In this document: positions 8,093 through 16,423 of the stretch, in pieces | Numbering within the stretch: the first letter of the stretch is position 1 | How the letters are laid out: the number at the start of each line of letters is the position of its first letter | Source of the DNA: a bacterium | GTDB lineage: Bacteria > Sysuimicrobiota > Sysuimicrobiia > Sysuimicrobiales > Humicultoraceae | Reading direction: 5' to 3' | Length of the DNA: 35,056 nucleotides | Assembly: GCA_030018905.1 (NCBI GenBank) | Contig: JASEHJ010000008.1 | Location: 1 to 35,056, forward strand | Made by a program: the position numbers and the translations under genes | The notes under the pieces: model-generated | What the model was told of the DNA's origin: nothing | Database searches by the model: none | What the model saw: the letters and a program-made list of their open reading frames with translations, nothing else

Positions 8093-9143
8093 GGTTGCTC
8101 TCCGATCCGTAGGCCCGCGCGCTGACCGCTGCCAGGGCCGCGATGTTGTCCCAGGACATCTGGCGCGCGCCGGATTCGATCTCAAGGATCATCCCGCCCA
8201 GCGCCTCCACAAGCGGGATCGGCAGGCCGTGCCGGAGCGCGCGGGCGCGCAGCTCGTTCACCATTGATTCCACCTCGGTCTTGCGTTTGCGGACCGCCAG
8301 GTCGCGCCAGATGCCGCTCTTCGCCTTCAACGACTTCCGGTTGAACGCCACCAGGGCATCGAGGCTGGCCTCCACTTTGCCGTCATCACGCCGCGGGGGA
8401 AAGGCAAATGCGGGTGGGTCGAACCCGTCGAAGCCTTCCGGCCGGACGCCCTCGGCCGCGGCCACGGCTAGAACCTCGGCGGCCACGTTGGTCAGGACCG
8501 GCCGTGCGGTGGAATCGGAAAGCACATCCGCGATAGGCGCGTCCACGAGCGCTGTGGTCTTCAGGATGGCCCCGTAGGCGTGCTTGCCCCACAGATAACC
8601 CCAGATGTTGGAAGTGGCCTGTGTGTTTGGCATGAAATCAAGCAGGATCTTGACCAATCGCCCCAGGCGGTCGCTCTCGGAGCCGTCGAGTTCGCCGACG
8701 TAGAGGGCGCCCGAACCGCCGTACAGGATACGGCCCGGTTCGAGGTAGTCGGCGCCGAAGTTGACGAAGGCCCCGATCGTCCTCTCGCGTCCGACGACCG
8801 CGGCGATCCGTTCTTCATTGAAGCCGTTCTGCATAGAGACGACCGCGCCGTTTGGCGCCAGGTGGGGGGCCAGTTGCGCTGTGGCCAGGTCGGTGTGCAT
8901 GGTCTTCACGGCCAGGAACACCATTCCCAGCGGGCCTCGGATCTCCAGGGGAGTGAAGGCCGGTGCCAGCACGGTAAACGTCTCGCCGCTGCCCTCGATG
9001 GTCAGTCCGCGCTCGTTGATCGCGCGCACGTGCTCTTCGACAGCGTCCACGAACGTCACCCCGTGGCCGGCACGGACCAGACAGGCGCCGATTGTACCCC
9101 CGATCGCGCCGGCCCCAACGACGGTGATGTGATCAGATGGCAT
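8085..9143 (-). CDS. Ketopantoate-reductase-family oxidoreductase
   Basis: A 352-residue NAD(P)-dependent enzyme of the ApbA/PanE family. ITVVGAGAIGGTIGACLVRAGH is the Rossmann motif at the N-terminus, AVKTMHTD carries the first conserved Lys, and NGFNEE matches the family's QNG motif. The second domain has LWGKHAYGAILKT, where the Lys is present but the Asn residues usual in true PanE (K-L-x-x-N-x-x-x-N) are not. So 2-dehydropantoate may not be the substrate. At 352 residues it is longer than the common ~300. GGAAGGAGGT precedes the ATG. It is the first gene of an operon with the SDR and M28-like genes, and its leader is potentially structured (9162-9229). Confidence 0.85.
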   Translation of the reverse strand: MPSDHITVVGAGAIGGTIGACLVRAGHGVTFVDAVEEHVRAINERGLTIEGSGETFTVLAPAFTPLEIRGPLGMVFLAVKTMHTDLATAQLAPHLAPNGAVVSMQNGFNEERIAAVVGRERTIGAFVNFGADYLEPGRILYGGSGALYVGELDGSESDRLGRLVKILLDFMPNTQATSNIWGYLWGKHAYGAILKTTALVDAPIADVLSDSTARPVLTNVAAEVLAVAAAEGVRPEGFDGFDPPAFAFPPRRDDGKVEASLDALVAFNRKSLKAKSGIWRDLAVRKRKTEVESMVNELRARALRHGLPIPLVEALGGMILEIESGARQMSWDNIAALAAVSARAYGSESNHA

Positions 9144-9161
9144 AACCGCGACCTCCTTCCA

Positions 9162-9229
9162 GAATCGGCAGAAGATTCGCCTGCCCCGCAGGTCCTACCT
9201 GCAACTCACCTCAGGCAGCAGTTGCGGGG
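9162..9229 (-). promoter_or_regulatory. Potentially structured 5' leader of the reductase-SDR-M28 operon
   Basis: Read on the minus strand, CCCCGC and GCGGGG (9229-9224 with 9189-9184) can close a compact three-way junction. It would enclose AACT/AGTT and AGGT/ACCT hairpins. GAATC/GATTC (9178-9174 with 9166-9162) then forms a separate hairpin just before the Shine-Dalgarno. The element does not match any riboswitch class I recognise. Short helices like these arise by chance in GC-rich DNA, so confidence is low. Confidence 0.3.
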
Positions 9230-9264
9230 TGTGGGTTCCGTATCTCTTGGATCAGTACGAAGCG

Positions 9265-9293
9265 TTGACCCGGCTCCGGCCGGTTGCTAGACT
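9265..9293 (+). promoter_or_regulatory. Sigma-70-type promoter of tRNA-Phe
   Basis: TTGACC (9265-9270), a 17-bp spacer and TAGACT (9288-9293) are close to consensus. The predicted start falls around 9300, a few bases before the mature tRNA 5' end at 9307. Confidence 0.75.
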
Positions 9294-9306
9294 ACAAGGC
9301 GCGGGT

Positions 9307-9382
9307 GCCGGGGTAGCTCAGGTGGTAGAGCGGCGGCCTGAAGAGCCGCGCGTCGGCAGTTCAACTCTGTCCCCCGGCACCA
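9307..9382 (+). tRNA. tRNA-Phe (anticodon GAA)
   Basis: The 76-base gene folds into a complete cloverleaf. The acceptor stem is GCCGGGG/CCCCGGC and the D stem GCTC/GAGC. The anticodon stem is GCGGC/GCCGC with loop CTGAAGA, giving anticodon GAA at positions 34-36. The T stem is GGCAG/CTGTC with loop TTCAACT. The discriminator is A and the CCA end is encoded. It has its own upstream promoter and no neighbouring integrase, so nothing suggests use as an attachment site. Confidence 0.96.
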
Positions 9383-9425
9383 GATCTCACAACCCCGCGG
9401 CCGGTTCCCCGATTGCTTTCCATCG

Positions 9426-11168
9426 TCAGAGGTCCTCTCTGGGCAGCAGCACGCGATTACCGAGGACATCCCACAGGCCCCGGTACGTAAGCCGAACGTA
9501 CGGTAGCGAGTCGAACCCGAAGAACAGCAGGCTGTAGGCCAGGTCGTGGTGGGCATATCCACGCGCGCGCAGCAGGGTGGTGAGCGCCTCCAGATCAGCG
9601 GCCACCTCTCCCATGGTGCGCGGCGACATCAGCCCGCCCAGCGGGAGGGGCAGCTCGAAGACCACGGTTCCCCCTTCGGCCAGAACCACGCCGCCGCCCA
9701 GGTCCAGGGCACGCGACGCGGCCACGGCCATATCCGAGGGGTCGCGGCCCAGCACGTACATCCCAGCGCCGCTGGTATAGGTCGTCGCCAGGCCGCCGAC
9801 GCGCTCCGCAAACCCGGACAGCAGGGCGCGGCACCGCCACCGGCCGGCGCGATCCAGCAGGACCATACGAAGCACGCCCTCGGGCAGACCCTTCCCGATC
9901 GCGACGTCGCGGCGGCGCGTGATGACGGTGTTCTCGAAGTGCATCGCCGGAACCGGCGACGGCAGCCCGTCCGGGGAGAAGAACGATGGATCGGGTCGCC
10001 AGTCCCCCGGAGTGTACGGCCGCAACCATCGGTCCCACGGCATCGCCGGGAGGTCCGCCACCAGACGGCCGTCCTGCGCCACGAGTTTCCCGGCCGCAAC
10101 AACGGCCTGCGGCATGGGGCGGTCGAGGCCTTCGAGCACTACGAGATCGGCGCGGCGACCCGGCGCCAGGCCTCCCATCTCCTCGTCCAGCCCGAAGTAG
10201 GTCGCGGGGTTGACGGTTACCATCTGGTAGGCGGCCACAGGGTCTATACCCAGGCGCAGGGCCACATCCAGCAGGTGCTCCATGTATCCCTTCCCGTGGA
10301 CGAAGGTGGCGTTGGGACCATCGGGCGTCAGCATGATCCGGCCCGAGAAGGCGCGGCTGCCGGTGACCATCGGCGCCAGCGCCGGCAGATCCGGGCGCAA
10401 CGATCCGTGGCGTAGCATCACGTAGAGCCCTGCGCGCAGACGCGCCAGGGCCTGCTCCGCGGTGATTGCTTCGTGGTCGGACGAAAACCCCGCGGCGACC
10501 AGCACCTGCATCCGGTCGGCAGAGACGCCCGGTGCGTGTCCTTCGACGCGGCGCCCGGCGGCGACCCCGCGCGCGATTCGGCCCAGCAGTCCTGCCTCAC
10601 CCGCATACACCTGCGTCCACCGGGTGATCTCACCCAGGGTTCGGACGTCATCGAGCGCCAGCAGCGCCTCCAGCCGCTCTTCGCTGAGGGTTGTGGGGTC
10701 GTGCAGGCTGTGCGCCTGGCCGTGCAGCCGGAGGAACCAGAAATACCGGAGGGGCAGCGCACCCAGCGCGGCCAGCGCCGGGAGGGTCGCCTCCGGCACG
10801 GTCAGGTTCAGCAGCATTAGGGTGTCGGCCACGATGGCCGTGGTGCCCCGGGGGAGCACCGCGCGCGCGAGTTCATCCGGGGTGTACATTGCCTGGGGAT
10901 GCCCGTGCGGGTCAATGTACCCCGGCGCAACCAACCTGCCGCGCGCCTCTACCACGATCGTGGACGGTCCCACCGCGACAGGGCGCTCACCCACATAGGC
11001 GATGCGCCCGGCGGCCACTGCCACCGTGCCCGGCAGGACCTCACCCGAGTAGACGTTGAGCACGCGGCCTCCGGTGACGAGAAGGTCCGGGGGCGCCTCC
11101 CCCCGGGCGACCGCCATCAGCGCCCGGGTTTCGTCTAGAGTCCGGTAGGTACGCCTCACGGCGCACAT
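9426..11168 (-). CDS. Adenine deaminase-family amidohydrolase
   Basis: A 580-residue protein of the Ade family, which deaminates adenine to hypoxanthine in purine salvage. RALMAVARGEAPPDLLVTGGRVLNVYSGE is the family opening. GYIDPHGHPQ carries the first metal-binding histidines, EGHAPG and SSDHEA the next ligands, and LTPDGP the late acidic residue. NPATYFGLDEEMGGLAPGRRADLVVL precedes the adenine-deaminase C-terminal domain. Length fits the family (about 550-600). The start is uncertain: the ATG at 11168 lies inside a TGCTACAAT extended -10-like element with no Shine-Dalgarno, and a GTG at 11159 could start a leaderless message. The ORF-track extension to 11777 is antisense to the next gene. 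Relatives act on other amidine or cyclic-amide substrates, so adenine specificity is probable, not proven. Confidence 0.85.
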   Translation of the reverse strand: MCAVRRTYRTLDETRALMAVARGEAPPDLLVTGGRVLNVYSGEVLPGTVAVAAGRIAYVGERPVAVGPSTIVVEARGRLVAPGYIDPHGHPQAMYTPDELARAVLPRGTTAIVADTLMLLNLTVPEATLPALAALGALPLRYFWFLRLHGQAHSLHDPTTLSEERLEALLALDDVRTLGEITRWTQVYAGEAGLLGRIARGVAAGRRVEGHAPGVSADRMQVLVAAGFSSDHEAITAEQALARLRAGLYVMLRHGSLRPDLPALAPMVTGSRAFSGRIMLTPDGPNATFVHGKGYMEHLLDVALRLGIDPVAAYQMVTVNPATYFGLDEEMGGLAPGRRADLVVLEGLDRPMPQAVVAAGKLVAQDGRLVADLPAMPWDRWLRPYTPGDWRPDPSFFSPDGLPSPVPAMHFENTVITRRRDVAIGKGLPEGVLRMVLLDRAGRWRCRALLSGFAERVGGLATTYTSGAGMYVLGRDPSDMAVAASRALDLGGGVVLAEGGTVVFELPLPLGGLMSPRTMGEVAADLEALTTLLRARGYAHHDLAYSLLFFGFDSLPYVRLTYRGLWDVLGNRVLLPREDL

Positions 11169-11267
11169 TGTAGCATGGGAGGAGGAATGGGGACGCCAGG
11201 GCTGAAACGCATCGGTAGACGCCGCGGACACTTCGAATACGGACACCGTGCATGGAGGTGAAGAACC

Positions 11268-11924
11268 GTGGAGATTCGCTACTACGGGCACGCGATGTTT
11301 GGCCTGACCGCCCAGGGCACCACGATCGTCATTGACCCGTTCAACGACGACGTCGGTTATCCCAGGCCGAACGTAGAGCCGGACGCCGTTGTGACCAGTC
11401 ACGAGCACTCCGACCATAGCAGCGTTGACCTGGTCCGGGGCCGTCCCAAGGTGCTCCGCGGCCTGGCCGATGAGGGTAGGACCTGGGCCGCGCTCGACGC
11501 GCGCGTCGGGCCGATGCACATAACCGGAGTGCCGACCTACCACGATACCGAGCAGGGACGCGCGCGTGGAAAGAACGCGGTCGCAGTCATTGAGGTGGAG
11601 GGTCTGCGCGTTGCGCACCTGGGTGACCTGGGCCACGTGCTGACACCGGAGCAGGCGCGCGCGATCGGCCCGGTGGACGTTCTGATGGTCCCGGTCGGCG
11701 GGCATTTCACGATCGGTCCTGCCGAGGCCGACCGGGTCATCGCGCAACTGAATCCGCGGGTGGTGATCCCGATGCACTTCAAGACCCGGGTCACCGCGTC
11801 CTGGCCGATACGTGACCTGGAGGAGTTCCTGGGCAAGCGGACGGGAGTGAAGAGGGTTGGAACATCGGTGACCATAACGGCGGGGGGACTTCCCGGGGAT
11901 CAGGAGATCTGGATAATGGCCTGA
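11268..11924 (+). CDS. Metallo-beta-lactamase-fold metal-dependent hydrolase (UPF0173/UlaG-like)
   Basis: A 218-residue cytoplasmic hydrolase with the compact single-domain MBL fold. VTSHEHSDHSS is the HxHxDH metal motif (H45, H47, D49, H50). Further conserved blocks are VAHLGDLGH with a metal-bridging Asp, VPVGGHFTIGP and VIPMHFKT with the last His. YYGHAMF and IDPF are the family N-terminus. It uses a GTG start, seven bases after GGAGGTG. Proteins of this group are annotated as UPF0173 hydrolases; their substrates are mostly undefined, with UlaG (ascorbate-6-phosphate lactonase) a distant member. It is divergent from the adenine-deaminase gene, with a 99-bp shared intergenic region. Confidence 0.88.
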   Translation: MEIRYYGHAMFGLTAQGTTIVIDPFNDDVGYPRPNVEPDAVVTSHEHSDHSSVDLVRGRPKVLRGLADEGRTWAALDARVGPMHITGVPTYHDTEQGRARGKNAVAVIEVEGLRVAHLGDLGHVLTPEQARAIGPVDVLMVPVGGHFTIGPAEADRVIAQLNPRVVIPMHFKTRVTASWPIRDLEEFLGKRTGVKRVGTSVTITAGGLPGDQEIWIMA

Positions 11925-11928
11925 TCTT

Positions 11929-11950
11929 CCATCGGGCGGCCACCGGATGG
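11929..11950 (+). terminator. Candidate terminator hairpin after the MBL hydrolase
   Basis: CCATCGG (11929-11935) pairs with CCGGATGG (11943-11950) with one bulged G and a seven-base loop, starting five bases after the stop. The following sequence is C-rich rather than a T-run, so termination here would be weak. Confidence 0.35.
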
Positions 11951-12017
11951 ACGCTCCCCGGCCCCTTCCCTACCTTAGTGGAGGTGTGCCCAAGTTCCCC
12001 ATGACTCGGAGGCGACT

Positions 12018-13172
12018 GTGAGGGTCTGCGTTCCGAAGGAGATTGAGCCCGGCGAGCAGCGCGTGGCTCTCGTGCCCGCGCTTGTTTCCAAGCTGACCAA
12101 GGCAGGAATCGAGGTGCTGGTCGAGAGCGGCGCAGGGGAGGCCTCCCTGTGCTCAGACCGCGACTACCAGGAAGCCGGGGCGACCATCGTCCCTGATCCG
12201 GGTACCCTACTGGGCCAGGCCGAGGTGGTTCTCAAAGTCCAGCGCCCGTTGTTGAACGTCCAGTTGGGTTGTCACGAGGTTGACCTCATGGCGCCCGGGG
12301 CGGTGATCATCAGCTTCTTCCTGCCGTCTACCGACCCCGACCTGGTGAGCAGGCTTGTCGAGCGCAAGCTGACGTGTTTCAGCCTGGACCTGCTGCCGCG
12401 CATCAGCCGCGCCCAGCCCATGGACGCCCGGTCGGCCATGAGCACGATCGCCGGGTACAAGGCAGTGCTCCTGGCCGCAAACGCCTACAGCAGGCTGTTC
12501 CCGATGATGTCCACGGCCGCGGGAACCGTTGCTCCTGCGAAAGTTCTGATCCTGGGCGCCGGGGTGGCGGGTCTTCAGGCCATAGCCACCGCGCGGCGTC
12601 TGGGCGCGGTCGTGTCCGCGTTCGACGTGCGCCCTGCCGTGAGGCAGGAGGTCGAGAGCCTGGGCGCCCGCTTCCTGGCGCTGGACGTGACCAGCGAGGC
12701 CGACGCCAGCGGCTACGCCAAGGGGCTCGCCGAGGAAGATGAGCGCCGGCAGCGCGAGTTGATGACCAAGTTCGTCAAGGAAGCCGACATCATCATCACC
12801 ACGGCCCTGGTGCCGGGGAAGAAGGCCCCGGTGCTGATCACCGGGGAGATGGTGGCGCAGATGAAGCCGGGCTCGCAGATCGTGGACCTGGCGGCGGAGC
12901 AGGGAGGGAACTGCGAACTCTCCCAGGCCGGCGTTGAGGTGACCACCGGCGGCGTGATGATCCACGGCCCGGTGAACCTGCCGGCCTCGATGCCGGTCCA
13001 GGCGAGCAATCTCTACGCCAGAACCATCACCGCCTTCCTTCTGAACATGGTGAAGGACAAAGCGCTGGACCTCGGCGCCGACGACCAGATAGTTCGAGAG
13101 AGCTGCGTTGTGCGTGACGGAGAGATCGTCGCCGCTGCGGCCGCACTGGGCCAGGCGACATCCGGAGGGTAG
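12018..13172 (+). CDS. pntAA: NAD(P) transhydrogenase subunit alpha part 1 (NAD-binding)
   Basis: A 384-residue soluble dI subunit that binds NAD(H) and hands hydride to the NADP-binding dIII. RVCVPKEIEPGEQRVALVP is the family opening shared with alanine dehydrogenase. LDLLPRISRAQPMDARSAMS is the conserved RQD-type region. ILGAGVAGLQAIATARRLGA is the nucleotide-binding loop, followed by the acidic D of AFDVRP. VDLAAEQGGNCELS and GPVNLPASMP close the domain. The start is GTG with GGAGG five bases upstream. The three-gene arrangement with split alpha subunits is the Rhodospirillum/Thermus-type form. The complex couples proton re-entry to NADPH formation at the inner membrane. Confidence 0.97.
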   Translation: MRVCVPKEIEPGEQRVALVPALVSKLTKAGIEVLVESGAGEASLCSDRDYQEAGATIVPDPGTLLGQAEVVLKVQRPLLNVQLGCHEVDLMAPGAVIISFFLPSTDPDLVSRLVERKLTCFSLDLLPRISRAQPMDARSAMSTIAGYKAVLLAANAYSRLFPMMSTAAGTVAPAKVLILGAGVAGLQAIATARRLGAVVSAFDVRPAVRQEVESLGARFLALDVTSEADASGYAKGLAEEDERRQRELMTKFVKEADIIITTALVPGKKAPVLITGEMVAQMKPGSQIVDLAAEQGGNCELSQAGVEVTTGGVMIHGPVNLPASMPVQASNLYARTITAFLLNMVKDKALDLGADDQIVRESCVVRDGEIVAAAAALGQATSGG

Positions 13173-13181
13173 GCTTGAGGT

Positions 13182-13493
13182 ATGGCTGACCTGCTGTTTG
13201 CCGTCTACATATTCGTCCTGGCGACCTTCGTGGGTTTTGAGGTCATCACGAAGGTCCCGAAGCTCCTGCACACTCCGCTCATGTCCGGGTCGAACGCGAT
13301 CTCCGGGATCTCGATCATTGGCGCCCTGCTGATAGCCGGCCAGGTGGAGAGCCCGGCGCGGACGATCATCGGGTTCTTCGCCGTGATCCTGGCCACCGTC
13401 AACGTGGTGGGAGGGTTCCTGGTCACGGACCGGATGCTCCAGATGTTCAAGCGCAAGCCTGCGGGCAAAGAACCACGGGGGGCCGGGTCGTGA
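13182..13493 (+). CDS. pntAB: NAD(P) transhydrogenase subunit alpha part 2 (membrane)
   Basis: A 103-residue membrane subunit contributing part of the dII proton channel. It has three hydrophobic helices: LLFAVYIFVLATFVGFEVI, the SISIIGALLIAG segment and TIIGFFAVILATVNVVGGFLV. The connecting sequence KVPKLLHTPLMSGSNAISG is strongly conserved in the family. It starts nine bases after pntAA and its TGA overlaps the GTG start of pntB, so the three genes are translationally coupled. The short basic C-terminus (FKRKPAGKEPRG) lies on the cytoplasmic side. Confidence 0.96.
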   Translation: MADLLFAVYIFVLATFVGFEVITKVPKLLHTPLMSGSNAISGISIIGALLIAGQVESPARTIIGFFAVILATVNVVGGFLVTDRMLQMFKRKPAGKEPRGAGS

Positions 13494-14887
13494 TCGGGCT
13501 GCTCATTGAGCTTTCATACCTCGTCGCCGGTGTCTGCTTCATTGTCGGACTGAAGTGGCTCAGCTCTGCCGAGACGGCACGGACCGGTAACATCGTCGGC
13601 GCGGCCGGCATGTTCATCGCCGTCGTCTCCACCCTGTTCCACCACGGGATCCTGAAGTTCGAGTACATCCTGGCGGGCATCCTGATCGGGGCCGCGATCG
13701 GCGCGGTGAGTGCCCTCAAGGTCGCGATGACCGCGATGCCGCAGATGGTGGCCATCTTCAACGGTGTGGGCGGCGGCGCTTCGATGCTGGTGGCCTGGGC
13801 CGAGTACCTGCGCTTGGCTCCCGGTACAGCCAGGCTGGACTTCCCCATCAGCATCGCGTTCACGACGGTCGTGGGCGCGGTGACGCTTTCCGGATCACTG
13901 GTGGCGTTCGCGAAGCTGCAGGAGCTGGTCACCGGCCGGCCGGTAACCTACCGGTTCCAGCAGGCGGGGAATCTGGCGGTGGCGCTGGGCATCCTGGGCC
14001 TGTGCGCCTACCTGGTGTCGCAGGCGGCGCCGGTCGGGCCCGTGATGGGTCCCTTCTACGTTGCCATGCTGCTGTCGCTGCTGTTGGGAGTGCTGTTCAT
14101 CCTGCCGGTCGGCGGCGCGGACATGCCCGTGCTGATTGCGCTTCTGAACGCGTTCTCGGGCCTGGCCGCCGCCGGCGCAGGCTTCGTCCTCCACAACCAC
14201 GTTCTGATTGTCAGCGGGGCGCTGGTGGGGTCATCGGGAATCATCCTCACCCAGATCATGTGCTGGGCCATGAACCGTCGGGTGTCCAATGTCCTCTTTG
14301 GGGCCTTCGGCGCAACGGTGGGTCCAATCGGTGACGCCGCCGTCACCGGTGGCAGGACGGTGAAGCCCATCACCGCCAACGAGGCGGCGATCCTGCTGGC
14401 CTACGCCAAGTCCGTCATCATCGCGCCGGGTTACGGGCTCGCCGTCTCGCGGGCCCAGAACGAGGTGCGCAAGCTGGCCGACGTTCTGGAAAGCCGCGGT
14501 GTGGACGTCAAGTACGCCATCCACCCGGTGGCCGGCCGGATGCCGGGGCACATGAACGTGCTCCTGGCCGAGGCCGATGTTCCCTATGACAAGCTGCTGG
14601 ATATGGACGATGTCAACCCGCTGCTGCCCGAGGCCGATGTGGCGCTGGTTCTTGGGGCCAACGACGTCGTCAATCCGGCCGCCCGTCACGACAAGAGCAG
14701 CCCGCTATACGGGATGCCGATTCTGGACGTGGACAAGGCCGCCCACACGATCGTCATGAAGCGCAGCATGAACCCCGGCTTCGCCGGCGTGGACAACGAG
14801 TTGTTCTACCTGGACCGGACCCGGATGTTCTTTGCCGACGGCCGGGCAGGCCTGGTCCAGATCCTGCAGGAGATCGAAACGGTCTAG
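13490..14887 (+). CDS. pntB: NAD(P) transhydrogenase subunit beta
   Basis: A 465-residue subunit with about nine membrane helices (residues 1-260), forming the rest of the proton channel, and a C-terminal NADP-binding dIII domain. The channel part contains the conserved VALGILGLCAYL and SSGIILTQIMCWAMNR segments. dIII shows IAPGYGLAVSRAQNEVRKL, the HPVAGRMPGHMNVLLAEA loop, GANDVVNPAA and KRSMNPGFAGVDNELF, all diagnostic. The start is GTG, overlapping the pntAB stop as GTGA. The complete operon indicates a working enzyme for NADPH supply. Confidence 0.97.
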   Translation: MIGLLIELSYLVAGVCFIVGLKWLSSAETARTGNIVGAAGMFIAVVSTLFHHGILKFEYILAGILIGAAIGAVSALKVAMTAMPQMVAIFNGVGGGASMLVAWAEYLRLAPGTARLDFPISIAFTTVVGAVTLSGSLVAFAKLQELVTGRPVTYRFQQAGNLAVALGILGLCAYLVSQAAPVGPVMGPFYVAMLLSLLLGVLFILPVGGADMPVLIALLNAFSGLAAAGAGFVLHNHVLIVSGALVGSSGIILTQIMCWAMNRRVSNVLFGAFGATVGPIGDAAVTGGRTVKPITANEAAILLAYAKSVIIAPGYGLAVSRAQNEVRKLADVLESRGVDVKYAIHPVAGRMPGHMNVLLAEADVPYDKLLDMDDVNPLLPEADVALVLGANDVVNPAARHDKSSPLYGMPILDVDKAAHTIVMKRSMNPGFAGVDNELFYLDRTRMFFADGRAGLVQILQEIETV

Positions 14888-14908
14888 CCGGGTCGGGGCC
14901 CCGTCCCC

Positions 14909-16396
14909 CTAGTCCCGCGCGGTTAGATACTCCAGCAGCGTCCGAACGCCGTAGCCCGATGCACCCTTGGGCTGGACGGCGGTCGTGCCTTCTTCCTTAT
15001 CCAGGTATGCCACGGGCGCGATGTCCACGTGGGCCCAAGGTATGCCGCCCGCGAACTCCCGGATGAAGATGGCGCCCTTCTGCGCACCCCCCGGACGTGT
15101 GCCGGAGTTCTTGATGTCCGCCACGTCGCTGCGCATGGCCTGGCGGTATTCCTCGTAGAGCGGCAACGGGACCAGCCGCTCCCCTGCCCTGCCGGCCGCC
15201 GCCACCAGGCGATCCATCAGGGCCTGGTCCGTTCCCATCAGGGCAGCGGCGTACGGGCCCAGCGCAACGCTGGCCGCGCCGGTGAGCGTTGCCAGGTCAA
15301 CGATCTCGCTCGGCGCGCCCGCGGCCAAATGCGCCACCGCGTCGGCCAGGATCAGCCTGCCCTCGGCGTCGGTGTTCGTGATCTCGACGGTAGTGCCGTT
15401 GACCCCGCGGAAAACGTCGCCGGGCCGCATCGCCCGGCTGCCGACGGCGTTCTCCACGGCGGCGATCGCGGCGGTCACACGCACCTGCGGCGCGAGCAGA
15501 GGCAGGGCGCGCATGGTTGCCAGTACGGCCGCGGCACCGGCCATGTCGCCCTTCATTGTTGCCATGCCCTCGGCGGGCTTGAGGTCGAGGCCGCCGGAAT
15601 CAAACGTGACGCCCTTTCCGGCCAGTGCCACCGTGCGCTTGGGCCGCGGCGGCGCATACTCCAGCAGGATCAACCGAGGCGTGTGCGCGCTGGCCCCGCC
15701 CACCGCCATGATCAACTCCATACCCCGCTTCTTGAGTTCCGAAGGTCCCCAAACCTGGACCTTGATCTTCGTGCCCTTCGCGGCGCGGCGGGCGTGCGCG
15801 GCAAGCGCGTCCGGGGTGAGGATGTTGGTGGGCTCGTTGACTAGGTCGCGGGCGTAGTTGACCGCGTCGGCCACCACCTTTCCGCGGCGGCACCCGGCTT
15901 CCACCGCGGCGGCCTCTGCGCGGTTGGCGGCCAGCAACTCCAGGTGGACGGTGTGGCCCTTTTCCTTGCGGTACTTGGTGAACGAATAGGTTCCCATCAG
16001 CGCGCCTTGGGTTCGTGCGGCCGCGATTGCAGCCGGCTCCCAGTCCCGGTGCTGGAAGGGCGGAAAGGCCAGGCGCGTCAGGCGGCGCCCAGATGTGGCC
16101 CGGGCCACCGATGCCGCTGCCAGCCGGAGCCTATCCATGGTGAAGGCGTCGCGATCGCCCAGCCCTACCACTGCCAGGCGCCCGGCCGGCAGGCGGCCGT
16201 GGGTGTGGAGAAACACCACCTTGCCGGCCTCGGCGGTGAACTGCTCTTCGTGGAGCACGCGGGCCAGCAGGCCGCCGAGCGCGTGGTCCACCTTGGCGGC
16301 GATACCCTCGAGCCGTGCAGGCCCGCCAAACACCCCCAGGGCGAGCACATCACAGCGGTGTGCGGTAGGATCGGCAACGGTCACGCGGACGGTCAC
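14909..16396 (-). CDS. pepA: Leucyl aminopeptidase (M17, PepA)
   Basis: A 495-residue cytosolic M17 aminopeptidase that removes N-terminal residues from peptides using two metal ions. GKGVTFDSGGLDLKP, MKGDMAGAAAVL and NTDAEGRLILADA (N341-R347) carry the metal-binding Lys, Asp and Glu residues and the bicarbonate-site Arg. The N-terminal 170 residues form the usual macro-like regulatory domain. AAAGRAGERLVPLPL and YLDKEEGTTAVQPKGASGYGVRTLLEYL close the catalytic domain. The GTG start follows AAAGGAGGAG. It is downstream of the ornithine-cyclodeaminase-family gene (27-bp gap) and probably shares its transcript. It would complete hydrolysis of imported peptides. Confidence 0.96.
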   Translation of the reverse strand: MTVRVTVADPTAHRCDVLALGVFGGPARLEGIAAKVDHALGGLLARVLHEEQFTAEAGKVVFLHTHGRLPAGRLAVVGLGDRDAFTMDRLRLAAASVARATSGRRLTRLAFPPFQHRDWEPAAIAAARTQGALMGTYSFTKYRKEKGHTVHLELLAANRAEAAAVEAGCRRGKVVADAVNYARDLVNEPTNILTPDALAAHARRAAKGTKIKVQVWGPSELKKRGMELIMAVGGASAHTPRLILLEYAPPRPKRTVALAGKGVTFDSGGLDLKPAEGMATMKGDMAGAAAVLATMRALPLLAPQVRVTAAIAAVENAVGSRAMRPGDVFRGVNGTTVEITNTDAEGRLILADAVAHLAAGAPSEIVDLATLTGAASVALGPYAAALMGTDQALMDRLVAAAGRAGERLVPLPLYEEYRQAMRSDVADIKNSGTRPGGAQKGAIFIREFAGGIPWAHVDIAPVAYLDKEEGTTAVQPKGASGYGVRTLLEYLTARD

Positions 16397-16423
16397 GGCT
16401 CTCCTCCTTTGTCAACTGTCAAC

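Noticed and set aside
9307-9382. tRNA-Phe as an integration site for a genomic island
   Set aside because: No integrase, no repeat of the tRNA 3' end seen nearby, and composition does not change across it.
11169-11777. Long upstream extension of the adenine deaminase ORF in the track
   Set aside because: It is antisense to the well-supported MBL hydrolase, and the family N-terminus begins near 11168.
14888-14908. GGGGCCCC palindrome between pntB and pepA as a bidirectional terminator
   Set aside because: Self-complementary with no proper loop and no T-run on either strand; too weak to annotate.
16410-16423. TGTCAAC repeated in tandem between the OCD and pepA genes
   Set aside because: Only two 7-base copies, in a 27-bp spacer without other operator features; likely chance.
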